A DNA stretch of 64,000 nucleotides from Streptomyces sp. CB01580 (GTDB taxonomy: Bacteria > Actinomycetota > Actinomycetes > Streptomycetales > Streptomycetaceae): contig NZ_LIXJ01000030.1 in the NCBI RefSeq assembly GCF_001905795.1, positions 1 through 64,000 on the forward strand, read 5' to 3'. The position numbers were made by a program, and so were the translations under genes. The notes under the pieces were generated by a model, which saw only the letters and a list, made by a program, of their open reading frames with translations, was not told the origin of the DNA and did not search any database. Shown one piece after another: positions 33,164 through 41,042 of this stretch. Position 1 is the first letter of the stretch. Every line of letters starts with the position of its first letter.

Positions 33164-34000
33164 GTGCCCGCCCATGTCCCAGGCCCCGGCTCCGACCACG
33201 CCACACTGCGAGCCGACTGCGCGAACTGCTTCGGACTCTGCTGCGTCGCGCTGACCCTCACCCGGTCCTCGGACTTCGCGATCGACAAGGAAGCCGGGAA
33301 GCCCTGCAGCAACCTCCAGCAGGACTTCCGCTGCGGCATCCACACCGAACTGCGCACACGCGGCTTTCCCGGCTGCACCGTCTACGACTGCTTCGGGGCC
33401 GGGCAGAAGGTGTCAGGCGAGACCTTCGAAGGGCGGGACTGGCGCGGGTCGCCGGACACCGCCCGGCGGATGTTCCAGGTGTTCCCGGTCATGCGACAGC
33501 TCCACGAACTCCTCTGGTACCTCACGGAGGCGTTGTCCCTCGGACCGGCCCGGACCCTCCACGGAGAGATTCGGCGCTGCCTGGAGGAGACGGAACGCCT
33601 CACACGTCTGCCGGCCGACAGGCTCGCGGAACTGGACGTGGCCGCGCACCGCGAGTCGGTCGCCGCACTCCTGTCCCGTGCGAGCCGGGCCGTCCGGGCC
33701 ACCGCACCCCGCGGGAAGAAGCGTGACCGCCGCGGCGCCGACCTCATCGGTGCCCGGCTCACGGGCGCCGATCTGAGAGGAGCCGACCTGCGCGGCGCCT
33801 ACCTCATCGCTGCGGACCTCAGGGGCGCCGACCTGCGACTGGCCGACCTGATAGGCGCCGACCTCCGGGACGCCGACCTGTCCGCCGCCGACCTCACCGC
33901 GAGTCTCTTCCTCACCCAGGCCCAGCTCAACGCGGCCAGGGGCGATGCGGCGACGAAGCTACCGACCTCCCTCGGCCGCCCCACGCACTGGGGCGACTGA
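33164..34000 (+). CDS. Cys-rich, pentapeptide-repeat protein
   Basis: Encodes 278 aa from a GTG 11 bases after GGAGG; an upstream GTG at 33104 lacks a ribosome site. The N-terminal part has cysteines at about 19, 22, 26, 27, 48, 57, 71 and 76 (DCANCFGLCCVALTL, PCSN, FRCGIH, GCTVYDCFGAG), a YkgJ-like pattern likely to bind zinc or an iron-sulfur cluster. The C-terminal quarter is a right-handed pentapeptide-repeat helix with about 11 A(D/N)LxG units (LTGADLRGADLRGAYLIAAD). Pentapeptide proteins often mimic DNA. A radical SAM gene follows after 154 bp on the same strand. Confidence 0.85.
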   Translation: MPAHVPGPGSDHATLRADCANCFGLCCVALTLTRSSDFAIDKEAGKPCSNLQQDFRCGIHTELRTRGFPGCTVYDCFGAGQKVSGETFEGRDWRGSPDTARRMFQVFPVMRQLHELLWYLTEALSLGPARTLHGEIRRCLEETERLTRLPADRLAELDVAAHRESVAALLSRASRAVRATAPRGKKRDRRGADLIGARLTGADLRGADLRGAYLIAADLRGADLRLADLIGADLRDADLSAADLTASLFLTQAQLNAARGDAATKLPTSLGRPTHWGD

Positions 34001-34154
34001 ACCCCGACCCGGACCGCACCACCGACGGCCCGGACACCAGCCGCGCCGCAACCGGGCAGAACACCCCCTGCGGCCGGGCACCGCCGGCGCCCGTGGATCG
34101 TTGCACAGTGTGACGTATCCGGAGTGCCTTCGACCGGACCGAGGAGTCCCGCAC

Positions 34155-35534
34155 ATGGCCAGCAGTACCGACCCCAACACCGAGCACAGCCGTACGGACA
34201 GCGGCCACACCGATGGCAGCCGCACCCGTCTGGTCGAGCGGCTCATGGAACAGTTCCCGCACGTCCCCCGGGAAGCCGTCATCAAGGAGGACCTGCTGCG
34301 CGGCGGCGTGGCGTTCGACGAGTCCGCGCTCAGTGACAACGAGGACGGCGACGTCAAGCCGAAGTCGTACTTCATCTTCTCGTTCGACCACGGAACGCTC
34401 CCCGAGCTCGGCGCGGCCGCACTGCGCCGCCCCCCGGAGGAGATCGTGCTCACCGGAGGCCCCTATGAACTGCGGCGGACCGTCGTCTCCGTGCGGGTCA
34501 ATCCGGCCTCTCCGTACCGTGTCGCCGCCGACGACGACGGGGTGCTCGGGCTGTACCTGGACGGTCGGCGCATTTCCGACGTCGGCCTGCCCCCGATGCC
34601 GGAGTACTACCGGCACACCCTGGAGAACGGCAAGTCCGTGATGGAGGTCGCACCCACCATCCAGTGGGGCTACCTCGTCTACCTGACGGTCTTCCGGGTC
34701 TGCCAGTACTTCGGGGCGAAGGAGGAGTGCCAGTACTGCGACATCAACCACAACTGGCGCCAGCACAAGGCGGCGGGACGTGCCTACACCGGCGTGAAGC
34801 CGGTCGAGGAGGTCCTGGAGGCCCTGGCCATCATCGACAAGTACGACACCGCGAAGTCGTCCACCGCCTATACCCTCACCGGCGGCGCCATCACCTCCCA
34901 CATCGGCGGCCGCGACGAGGCCGACTTCTACGGTCAGTACGCCAAGGCGATCGAGGAGCGCTTCCCCGGCCGGTGGATCGGCAAGGTCGTCGCACAGGCC
35001 CTGCCCAAGGCGGACGTCCAGCGCTTCCGCGACTACGGCATCCAGATCTACCACCCGAACTACGAGGTGTGGGACCGCCGCCTCTTCGAGCTCTACTGCC
35101 CGGGCAAGGAGCGCTATGTGGGACGCGACGAGTGGCATCGCCGCATCCTGGACTCGGCCGACGTGTTCGGCGCCCGCAACGTCATCCCCAACTTCGTCGC
35201 GGGCGTGGAGATGGCCGCGCCCTTCGGCTTCACCACGGTGAAGGAAGCCATCGAGTCGACCACCGAGGGGCTGCGGTTCTTCATGTCGCACGGCATCACG
35301 CCGCGCTTCACCACCTGGTGCCCGGAGCCCACCACCCCGCTCGGGAAGACCAACCCCGACGGGGCGCCGCTGGAGTACCACATCCGCCTGCTCGACGCCT
35401 ACCGGGCGACCATGGAGGAGTTCGGCCTCAGCTCGCCTCCCGGTTACGGTCCGCCCGGGGCCGGCCGCGCGGTCTTCTCCGTCAGCTCGTTCATGGACAG
35501 CCTTCCGGCCCGGCCCGACGACGCCCAGGAGTAG
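34155..35534 (+). CDS. Radical SAM protein with CX8CX2C motif
   Basis: Encodes 459 aa behind GAGGAG. Its putative cluster motif VFRVCQYFGAKEECQYCDIN has cysteines 183, 192 and 195, i.e. CX8CX2C rather than the usual CX3CX2C. After it, AYTLTGGAITSHIGGRDEAD resembles the GGE/SAM-binding segment of radical SAM TIM barrels, and the remainder is barrel-like (IQIYHPNYEVWDRRLFELYC, GITPRFTTWCPEPTTPLGK). Such enzymes reduce SAM to a radical to modify peptides, cofactors or nucleic acids. The substrate is unknown. No precursor peptide is obvious nearby; the Cys-rich pentapeptide gene is the nearest neighbour on its strand. Confidence 0.85.
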   Translation: MASSTDPNTEHSRTDSGHTDGSRTRLVERLMEQFPHVPREAVIKEDLLRGGVAFDESALSDNEDGDVKPKSYFIFSFDHGTLPELGAAALRRPPEEIVLTGGPYELRRTVVSVRVNPASPYRVAADDDGVLGLYLDGRRISDVGLPPMPEYYRHTLENGKSVMEVAPTIQWGYLVYLTVFRVCQYFGAKEECQYCDINHNWRQHKAAGRAYTGVKPVEEVLEALAIIDKYDTAKSSTAYTLTGGAITSHIGGRDEADFYGQYAKAIEERFPGRWIGKVVAQALPKADVQRFRDYGIQIYHPNYEVWDRRLFELYCPGKERYVGRDEWHRRILDSADVFGARNVIPNFVAGVEMAAPFGFTTVKEAIESTTEGLRFFMSHGITPRFTTWCPEPTTPLGKTNPDGAPLEYHIRLLDAYRATMEEFGLSSPPGYGPPGAGRAVFSVSSFMDSLPARPDDAQE

Positions 35535-35697
35535 CCGGACCGCCCCTCGACCGCCCGGCCGCCCCGGACCGCCGACGCGCGGGGCGACCGGCACGCGCAC
35601 CGGACCGCCGCGGCACAGCGTTCCGGTGCGCGGCGCCCGGCGGGACCCGGCCGACGCGAGCCGGGCCCGACGAACCGGGCGCGGAGGCCGTGGACCC

Positions 35698-36357
35698 TCA
35701 GGCGCGCCACTCCGCCGTACGTTCCGGGGACGCCTCGGCGAGCGCCTTCGTGACCGCCTCGACATCACCGCGATGACCGTAGACCGGCGAGCCGGGCTGC
35801 TGCCGCCAGGACTCGTCGAGGCCGCCCGTGTCGACGGTGTCGAAGCCGAGTTCGTCGATGAGATCCCTTACGACCCGCTTGGCCGCGGCGTCGTCACCGG
35901 CCACCGGCAGCGCCTGACGGCCGGAGCTGCCCTGAGGGCGGCCGTTGTCGAGGATGTCCTGCGCGTAGGTCCCGTTGAACGCCTTGATCACGGGGTGGCC
36001 GATCTGCCGCTCCGTCCACCGGCTCTCCGGCAGCCCCTCCTCGATGGCGGCGATCCGGCCGTCCCGCTGCTGCGGGTAGTAGTTGCCGGTGTCGATGACC
36101 GCTACCCCCTCCGCGGCTTCGTCGAGCAGGCCCGAGGGCAGCAGCGGGACCGCCTTGAGGGGAATGGTGACCACCACGACCTCGGCTCCTCGGGCGGCCC
36201 GCGCCGCGGTGACGGGGGTCGCCCCGGTCTCCCGGGCGAGTTCCGTGAGCGTCTGCGGGCCCCGGGAGTTGGCGACGGAGACGTCATGCCCCAGGGCGGT
36301 GAGGCGCCGGGTGAGATTACCGCCGATGTTGCCCGCCCCGATGATGCCGATCTTCAT
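35698..36357 (-). CDS. NADPH-dependent F420 reductase-family protein
   Basis: The 219-aa product starts MKIGIIGAGNIGGNLTRRLT, a Rossmann GxGxxG motif. It continues with VANSRGPQTLTELARETG and IKAFNGTYAQDILDNGRPQG, typical of the F420H2:NADP oxidoreductase-like (FNO/NPD) family with NADPH-specific RGP after the second strand. It would transfer hydride between NADPH and coenzyme F420, though many relatives have other substrates. A GGAAGG ribosome site precedes the start, making the longer open frame upstream unnecessary. It is divergent from the GH25 lysozyme gene. Confidence 0.85.
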   Translation of the reverse strand: MKIGIIGAGNIGGNLTRRLTALGHDVSVANSRGPQTLTELARETGATPVTAARAARGAEVVVVTIPLKAVPLLPSGLLDEAAEGVAVIDTGNYYPQQRDGRIAAIEEGLPESRWTERQIGHPVIKAFNGTYAQDILDNGRPQGSSGRQALPVAGDDAAAKRVVRDLIDELGFDTVDTGGLDESWRQQPGSPVYGHRGDVEAVTKALAEASPERTAEWRA

Positions 36358-36544
36358 GGATCCGACCTTCCCATGGTGCCTGCGGTGTGTGAGGTGCTCT
36401 CGTCGCATCCCCAACTTCCCGCCGGGCAGCCCTATTCCACCGATGGGAAAAACGGTTCGCCTGTTCACCGAGCGGATGGGCCCGAGCGGCCGGGGCACGT
36501 AGACAAGGAAAACCGGAACCACGAGCAGATCCGGGGGCGATGCC

Positions 36545-37102
36545 ATGCTGCATGGTGTCGATGTCAGCGCCCACCAGTCGTCCTTCGACCCGGACGGACA
36601 GGACTTCGTCCTCATCAAGGCCACCGAAGGCCGTTCCTACGTCAATCCCCGGCTGTCCTCGCAGGTCAAACGGGCCAGGGACGCGGAGTGCGTGGTCGCC
36701 TTCCACCACTTTCTCCGGCCGGGGAACATCACGGCGCAGGTGGAGTACTTCCTGAGTAAGGCGCCGGAGAAGGCGGGCGATCTGCTCGCCGTGGACTGGG
36801 AGGAGAACGGCGAGGGCACCCGGCCGAGCAACGCCGAGAAGGATCGCTTCATCTGTGAGATCAAGCGCCTGCGGCCGCATCACAAGGTGCTGCTGTACTG
36901 CAACCGCACCTTCTGGCCGCACCACGACACGACGTCCTACGCGGGGGACGGCCTGTGGATAGCCGACCACGTGACCGCCGGAAAGCCCCGGATCAAGGCT
37001 TCCTGGCGCATTCACCAGTACACCGACCAGCCCCTCGACAAGGACGTGGCGGCGTTCTCGTCACGAGCCGCCCTGCGTGACTGGGCACGCGGGCAGTCGT
37101 AG
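36545..37102 (+). CDS. GH25-family lysozyme (muramidase)
   Basis: Encodes 185 aa, a single GH25 catalytic domain. MLHGVDVSAHQSSFD gives the opening Asp-His signature, and DLLAVDWEENGEG carries the catalytic Asp-x-Glu pair at the barrel centre. Other barrel strands are FVLIKATEGRSYVNPRL and ECVVAFHHFLRPGNITAQVE. No classical signal peptide is visible, so it may be released by an unusual route or act in the cytosol after lysis. GH25 enzymes cleave the beta-1,4 bond of peptidoglycan glycans. Confidence 0.85.
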   Translation: MLHGVDVSAHQSSFDPDGQDFVLIKATEGRSYVNPRLSSQVKRARDAECVVAFHHFLRPGNITAQVEYFLSKAPEKAGDLLAVDWEENGEGTRPSNAEKDRFICEIKRLRPHHKVLLYCNRTFWPHHDTTSYAGDGLWIADHVTAGKPRIKASWRIHQYTDQPLDKDVAAFSSRAALRDWARGQS

Positions 37103-37381
37103 CGGCGCCGCGAGGCCGACGGACGGACCGGGTCGCGACGGTCCGGACGGTCGGGCACGGCGCCGATCGGCACGGGCGGCGACGAGTGCGGACCGGACGG
37201 TCCTCATGGACCTTTCCGGAGTTTTCGCCATTGGCGCGGGTCGTGGCCGGTCGGTCCCCCGTCCGGTGCCGTCGGGGGAGTCCGCCCGTGGCCGTCGTCG
37301 TCCGGGGCTTCACCGGACCGCTGGTGATCGAGGGCCGACCCGCGCCGGAACCCGCCGGTCATCAGGTACGGGAGACCTAGG
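37103..37381. promoter_or_regulatory. Upstream region of the MarR gene
   Basis: This gap has no supported gene. It contains repeated GGTCCGGACGG-like motifs (CGGTCCGGACGGTC at 37139, and a related GGACCGGACGGTCC at 37191) that could act as regulator sites. Confidence 0.3.
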
Positions 37382-37864
37382 ATGAGGCTGATGAGCGAGA
37401 TCCCGCCCAGCCTTCTGGGATTCACGACCTACCTGCTGTCCAGGACCGGCAAGACCGCGCGGAGCAGGCTGGCGGCGAGGCTGGCGGAGCGGGACATGAA
37501 GCTGTGGCACATGGCCGTGCTGTCCGCGCTGGTCGATTTCGGTCCCCATGTGCAGCGGGAACTGGCGTCGCGGCTCGGGATCGACCGGAGCGACATGGTG
37601 AAGATCGTGGACGATCTCGCGGTGGCAGGACTCGTGGAGCGGGCCCGCGACACCGACGACCGCCGCCGGGTGACGGTGACGTCCAGTCCGGCGGGCCGCG
37701 CGGTGCTCGTGGATCTTCAGGCGGAGGCGCTGGGCGTTCAGCGAGAACTGCTCGCCCCCCTGAGTACTGCCGAACAGGCGCAGTTGGCGGCGCTGCTGCG
37801 CCGTGTCCACGCCCATGCCCATGAGGAGGGGCAGGGGCCGGGACCCTCGATGTCCAGCGGCTGA
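37382..37864 (+). CDS. MarR-family transcriptional regulator
   Basis: Encodes 160 aa. The winged-helix DNA-binding core is HMAVLSALVDFGPHVQREL then ASRLGIDRSDMVKIVDDLAV and AGLVERARDTDDRRRVTVTS, with the DxRxR wing motif of MarR proteins. The ends form the dimerisation helices (LLGFTTYLLSRTGKTARSRL and LAPLSTAEQAQLAALLRRVH). It should bind a palindrome near its own promoter or that of a neighbour and respond to a phenolic or oxidative signal; the target is unknown. Neighbouring genes on the same strand are the lysozyme (279 bp before) and the His-rich secreted protein (470 bp after). Confidence 0.88.
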   Translation: MRLMSEIPPSLLGFTTYLLSRTGKTARSRLAARLAERDMKLWHMAVLSALVDFGPHVQRELASRLGIDRSDMVKIVDDLAVAGLVERARDTDDRRRVTVTSSPAGRAVLVDLQAEALGVQRELLAPLSTAEQAQLAALLRRVHAHAHEEGQGPGPSMSSG

Positions 37865-38334
37865 GGTCCCGGTGCTGCCCCGGCCGGAGCGGCAGCGTCC
37901 CGGTTTCCTCGCGCGCCTCACACGCGACGCGCGATCGGTCGCCCGCGGTCGGGGAGCGGTGCGGTGGTACGGCGGCCGGTCCCGGGTGCGCCGGGCGTCG
38001 GGCGGAACAGGGGCGTCGGGCGGGACGCGGGTATGGGTGCGGGGCGGGAATGTTCGCTGTTCGGGGCGTGTCAACGAAAGACACGCTGTCGCGGGGGTGA
38101 GCGGGTTTCAGGAAGTCGCCCGGACGGACCAACGAAATATCAAGGGCTCCTGTTTTCAGGGGAGTTGAGCGTTTGTCGGATTATCCGGAAATAGCATTTG
38201 GCGTAGGTCGTGTACCCCGATAGGCGTTCCGGCCGCGCACGGCAACGTGTCCGATATGACAGGTATGGGGACCGTCAGTACGTTCAATCACGGGTCGACT
38301 GCTCAGCCGGCCTCCCTGAGACAGGAGAAGTGAC
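37865..38334. promoter_or_regulatory. Leader/promoter region of the His-rich secreted protein gene
   Basis: 470 bases without a gene, AT-richer in 38080-38290 than nearby DNA. A GCTCCTG-TTTT-CAGGGGAG hairpin lies at 38148-38166, and GTGTC-AACGAAA-GACAC at 38069-38085 is a short stem. The AT-rich part probably contains the promoter; I could not place -35/-10 boxes with confidence. Confidence 0.35.
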
Positions 38335-38952
38335 ATGGTTACCCGTTCCACCGTTGTTACCGGTGCTGTCGCGGCCGCGGCGGCCCTGGCTGCCACTGGT
38401 ATCACCTACGCCTCCGCAGCCACCTCCGAGCCGGCCCAGGCGGCCCCCATCGTCCAGCAGGCCGCCCCCATGGCCCTCAACGGCGGCGACGCCGGCCAGG
38501 GCAACGAGGGCAAGGGCAACGAGGGCAAGAACTACGGCGGCGGCCACGGCGGCGGCCACGAGAAGAAGCGCCACCACCGGCACCACCACCACAAGGGCCG
38601 CATCCTCATCAACGAGCGCGTCTTCGCCGACGAGCGCGGCGGCTGCGTGACCGTGATCAGTGGGCTCGGATCCAGGACCCTCAACATCCGCAACGAGAGC
38701 CACAAGACCGTCGAGGTCTTCCGCGGTGTCACCTGCGACAACGGCGCCCCCATCGCCACTGTCGGACCGTGGAGCTCCAGCGACGGCGTCCGTCCGGGCC
38801 ACGTCAAGGGCGGCGTCCACGTCAAGAACGGAGTCGTCGCCAGCTTCCGCGTGATCCACCACCACGGCCACCACGGTGGCGAAAAGGGCGGCTTCGGCGG
38901 TGACGAGGGCGGCTTCGGCGGTGACGAGGGCGGCTTCGGCGAAGACTACTGA
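38335..38952 (+). CDS. Secreted histidine-rich, repeat-containing protein
   Basis: A 205-aa protein with a Sec signal peptide (VVTGAVAAAAALAATGITYA, cleavage after Ala-Ser-Ala or Ala-Gln-Ala). The mature N-terminus has GNEGKGNEGKN and GGGHGGGH repeats and a His cluster KRHHRHHHHKG. A compact core follows (RILINERVFADERGGCVTVI, TLNIRNESHKTVEVFRGVTC, with two cysteines). The tail has HHHGHHGG and three GGFGGDE units. A GGAGAAG site precedes the start and a strong terminator follows, so it is expressed alone. No family recognised; a metal-binding or surface-coat role is an inference from composition. Confidence 0.75.
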   Translation: MVTRSTVVTGAVAAAAALAATGITYASAATSEPAQAAPIVQQAAPMALNGGDAGQGNEGKGNEGKNYGGGHGGGHEKKRHHRHHHHKGRILINERVFADERGGCVTVISGLGSRTLNIRNESHKTVEVFRGVTCDNGAPIATVGPWSSSDGVRPGHVKGGVHVKNGVVASFRVIHHHGHHGGEKGGFGGDEGGFGGDEGGFGEDY

Positions 38953-38968
38953 CCCGACCGCTCACCCC

Positions 38969-39014
38969 ACACACAACCCCGGCCCGCCGGAATCGGGCCG
39001 GGGTCCCGTGTGTT
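38969..39014. terminator. Strong terminator after the His-rich gene
   Basis: ACACAACCCCGGCCCG (from 38971) pairs with CGGGCCGGGGTCCCGTGTGT (to 39012) in a long GC-rich stem with a short CCGGAAT loop. It closes the His-rich gene and lies before the convergent peptidase stop at 39132. Confidence 0.75.
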
Positions 39015-39131
39015 CACGGCGTCCACGAGGGCCGGAGGCGCGGCACCGGCCGCAGCGGAGACCTCGGTGCCCGCCACCGCGCCTACGGTGTGATGCCGGC
39101 TCACCCCCTCGACGAAGCGAACCGCAGGGCG

Positions 39132-40712
39132 CTATCCGCCCTGCTTGACGCAGGTCAGGTCCGCTGCGGGCAGCCTGCCGGTGGCCAGGTAACGGTTGAC
39201 CTGGTCGTCCACGCAGGCATTGCCGTACGTGCCGTACAGCGTGTGCCGGTTGGCACCTTGGAGAGTGACCAGCCTGGAGCTGGGCAGCAGGCCGCGCAGC
39301 GCGACGCTTCCGGTGTACGGAGTGCGCGGGTCACCGGTGGCGGCGACGATCAGGGCCGATGCGTCGTGACGCACCTGGGTGGGCTTCTCGCGGGGCCGGT
39401 CCCAGAAGGCGCACGGCCCGATGTTGTTGGCGATGGGGCCGATGACCGGGTGTGCGGCACGGCTGCGTTCGATGTCCCGCCAGTACGACTCGGGGTCGTG
39501 CGGGGCGCTCGCGTCCCCGCAGAGGATCGCGGACTGCGCACTGCCGGTCTGGGAGCCCTCACCGCCGAGCGTCGACCGGAGCATCGCCGCGAACTGGGGG
39601 GAGAGCCGGGTCGGGTGTCCCTTCGCGGCCTCGGCCAGGACGGACACCTGCTCGCCGAGGACGGCCCGCGCCTCATCGGTGTCGTCGGCGATCCCGATGA
39701 AGACCACGAAGGGCACCTGGGTGTCGTCGAGTCGGAACACCTCGGGGGCGGTACCGATCGTCAGCGGCCGCCGGGCGGCCGCGTCGATGACGTGTTCGAC
39801 CGTGGTGAGCACCTCGTCACGCGTGCGACCGAGTCCGTAGGCGCTGTCGCGCCGAGCCGCCCAGGCGGCCCAGTCCGCGAGCGCGCGGTCGTTCTCGCGC
39901 TCCAGGCCCTTCATGAGACGAGGGTTGTAGCGACGGGGGTCCAGCGCCCCGTCGAGCACCATCCGGTCGTAGCGGCCAGGGAACATCTGGCTGTAGACGG
40001 TGCCCAGGTAGGTGCCGTACGAGTAGCCCAGGTAGGAGATCTTCCGCTCACCCAGCGCGCCCCGGACGACGTCCATGTCGCGGGCGGTGTTGCGGGTGGT
40101 GACGTGCGGCAGCACGGACGCGTTGGTGGCCCGGCACCGGTCGGCCAGGCTCTTCTGCAGGACGACCTGGCGGTCGAACCCGGCCCTGCCGACACCGGAG
40201 GAGAAGAGGGAGAGGCCGACGGGCCAGCCGCAGTCCAGGGGAGTGCTGCGGCCGACGAAGCGCGGATCCATGCCGATGATGTCGTAGCGCGGGCCTGTGT
40301 CCTTCATCGCCGCGCGGATGAGCGGAGGGAGATCGAGGCCGGAACCGCCCGGGCCGCCGGGGTTGATGATCAGCGGCCCGACCCGGTGCCGGGTGTCGGT
40401 GGCCCGGAGCCGGGATATCGCGACGGTGAGGGTACGGCCGCCGGGATCGGAGTAGTCGAGCGGAACAGTCACGTCCGCGCAGCGCGCGCCCGCCTTCTCC
40501 AGAGCGCTCCCCGGCGCGTCGTCCGGGCCCAGGACACAGCTGCGCCAGTCGAGGCGTTGATGGTAGTAGCGGCCCAGTCCGGCCCCGGATCGCGCCACGC
40601 CGTCGTCGCGGTCCGAGGCGGCCGCCGTCGCGGTGGGCAGTGCGGTGAGACAGGCGGTGAGGGCGAGGCCCACGGCCGAGACACGGCGCGCGGCTGCTCT
40701 GAAGATGGTCAC
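39132..40712 (-). CDS. Secreted alpha/beta-hydrolase peptidase (tripeptidyl aminopeptidase type)
   Basis: Encodes 526 aa; GTG at 40712 behind AAGGAG. A Sec signal peptide spans about 1-32 (AVGLALTACLTALPTATAAA). The hydrolase core has PLIINPGGPGGSG (oxyanion region), LGYSYGTYLG with nucleophile Ser231, and near the C-terminus LIVAATGDPRTPYTGS and GANRHTLYG carrying the likely Asp and His. The architecture matches the SlpD/SlpE/tripeptidyl-aminopeptidase group of Streptomyces, which release peptides from protein N-termini outside the cell. Several cysteines suggest disulfides. Its own promoter lies upstream of 40713. Confidence 0.9.
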   Translation of the reverse strand: MTIFRAAARRVSAVGLALTACLTALPTATAAASDRDDGVARSGAGLGRYYHQRLDWRSCVLGPDDAPGSALEKAGARCADVTVPLDYSDPGGRTLTVAISRLRATDTRHRVGPLIINPGGPGGSGLDLPPLIRAAMKDTGPRYDIIGMDPRFVGRSTPLDCGWPVGLSLFSSGVGRAGFDRQVVLQKSLADRCRATNASVLPHVTTRNTARDMDVVRGALGERKISYLGYSYGTYLGTVYSQMFPGRYDRMVLDGALDPRRYNPRLMKGLERENDRALADWAAWAARRDSAYGLGRTRDEVLTTVEHVIDAAARRPLTIGTAPEVFRLDDTQVPFVVFIGIADDTDEARAVLGEQVSVLAEAAKGHPTRLSPQFAAMLRSTLGGEGSQTGSAQSAILCGDASAPHDPESYWRDIERSRAAHPVIGPIANNIGPCAFWDRPREKPTQVRHDASALIVAATGDPRTPYTGSVALRGLLPSSRLVTLQGANRHTLYGTYGNACVDDQVNRYLATGRLPAADLTCVKQGG

Positions 40713-41042
40713 ACGATCTCCTTCGGGACAGGCATGCCCGTCCCGTCAGCGGGAGGCGGAATCGGACGGGGCGCGGCGGCGGCCGGCCGCGAGAGACATG
40801 GTGCTCGTCCGTCGGCGCCGGCCGTCCGCCCGCCGTCGTCACACGAGCCAGCCTTTCACCGCTCCCGACGCCGTGTCGTCGTCGTGCGGCAGTACCCCGC
40901 ACCTACGTCAGCGGCCTTACGACCTGCGGCGGATCGGCCGGCGTGGCCGGGAAGGGCTCGTGCCGCCCCCGGCCACGCCGGGCATGCCGGCCCGGCTCCG
41001 GTCACCCGGTGCCCGACCGCGTCCCCCGCCCCCAGGCCGTCC
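40713..41042. other. Gap between peptidase gene and molybdoenzyme operon
   Basis: 330 bases without a supported gene. It contains the peptidase promoter and, at 40938-40981, the operon terminator described separately. Confidence 0.4.
40938..40981. terminator. Terminator of the molybdoenzyme operon
   Basis: CCGGCGTGGCCGGG (40938-40951) pairs perfectly over 14 bp with CCCGGCCACGCCGG (40968-40981) around a 16-nt loop, about 60 bp after the stop of the large subunit at 41043. Confidence 0.7.

Noticed and set aside
38500..38950. A possible CRISPR array or phage-like repeat, due to repeated GGCGGC motifs
   Set aside because: The repeats encode Gly/His/Glu repeats in frame within the secreted protein and have no uniform spacers.
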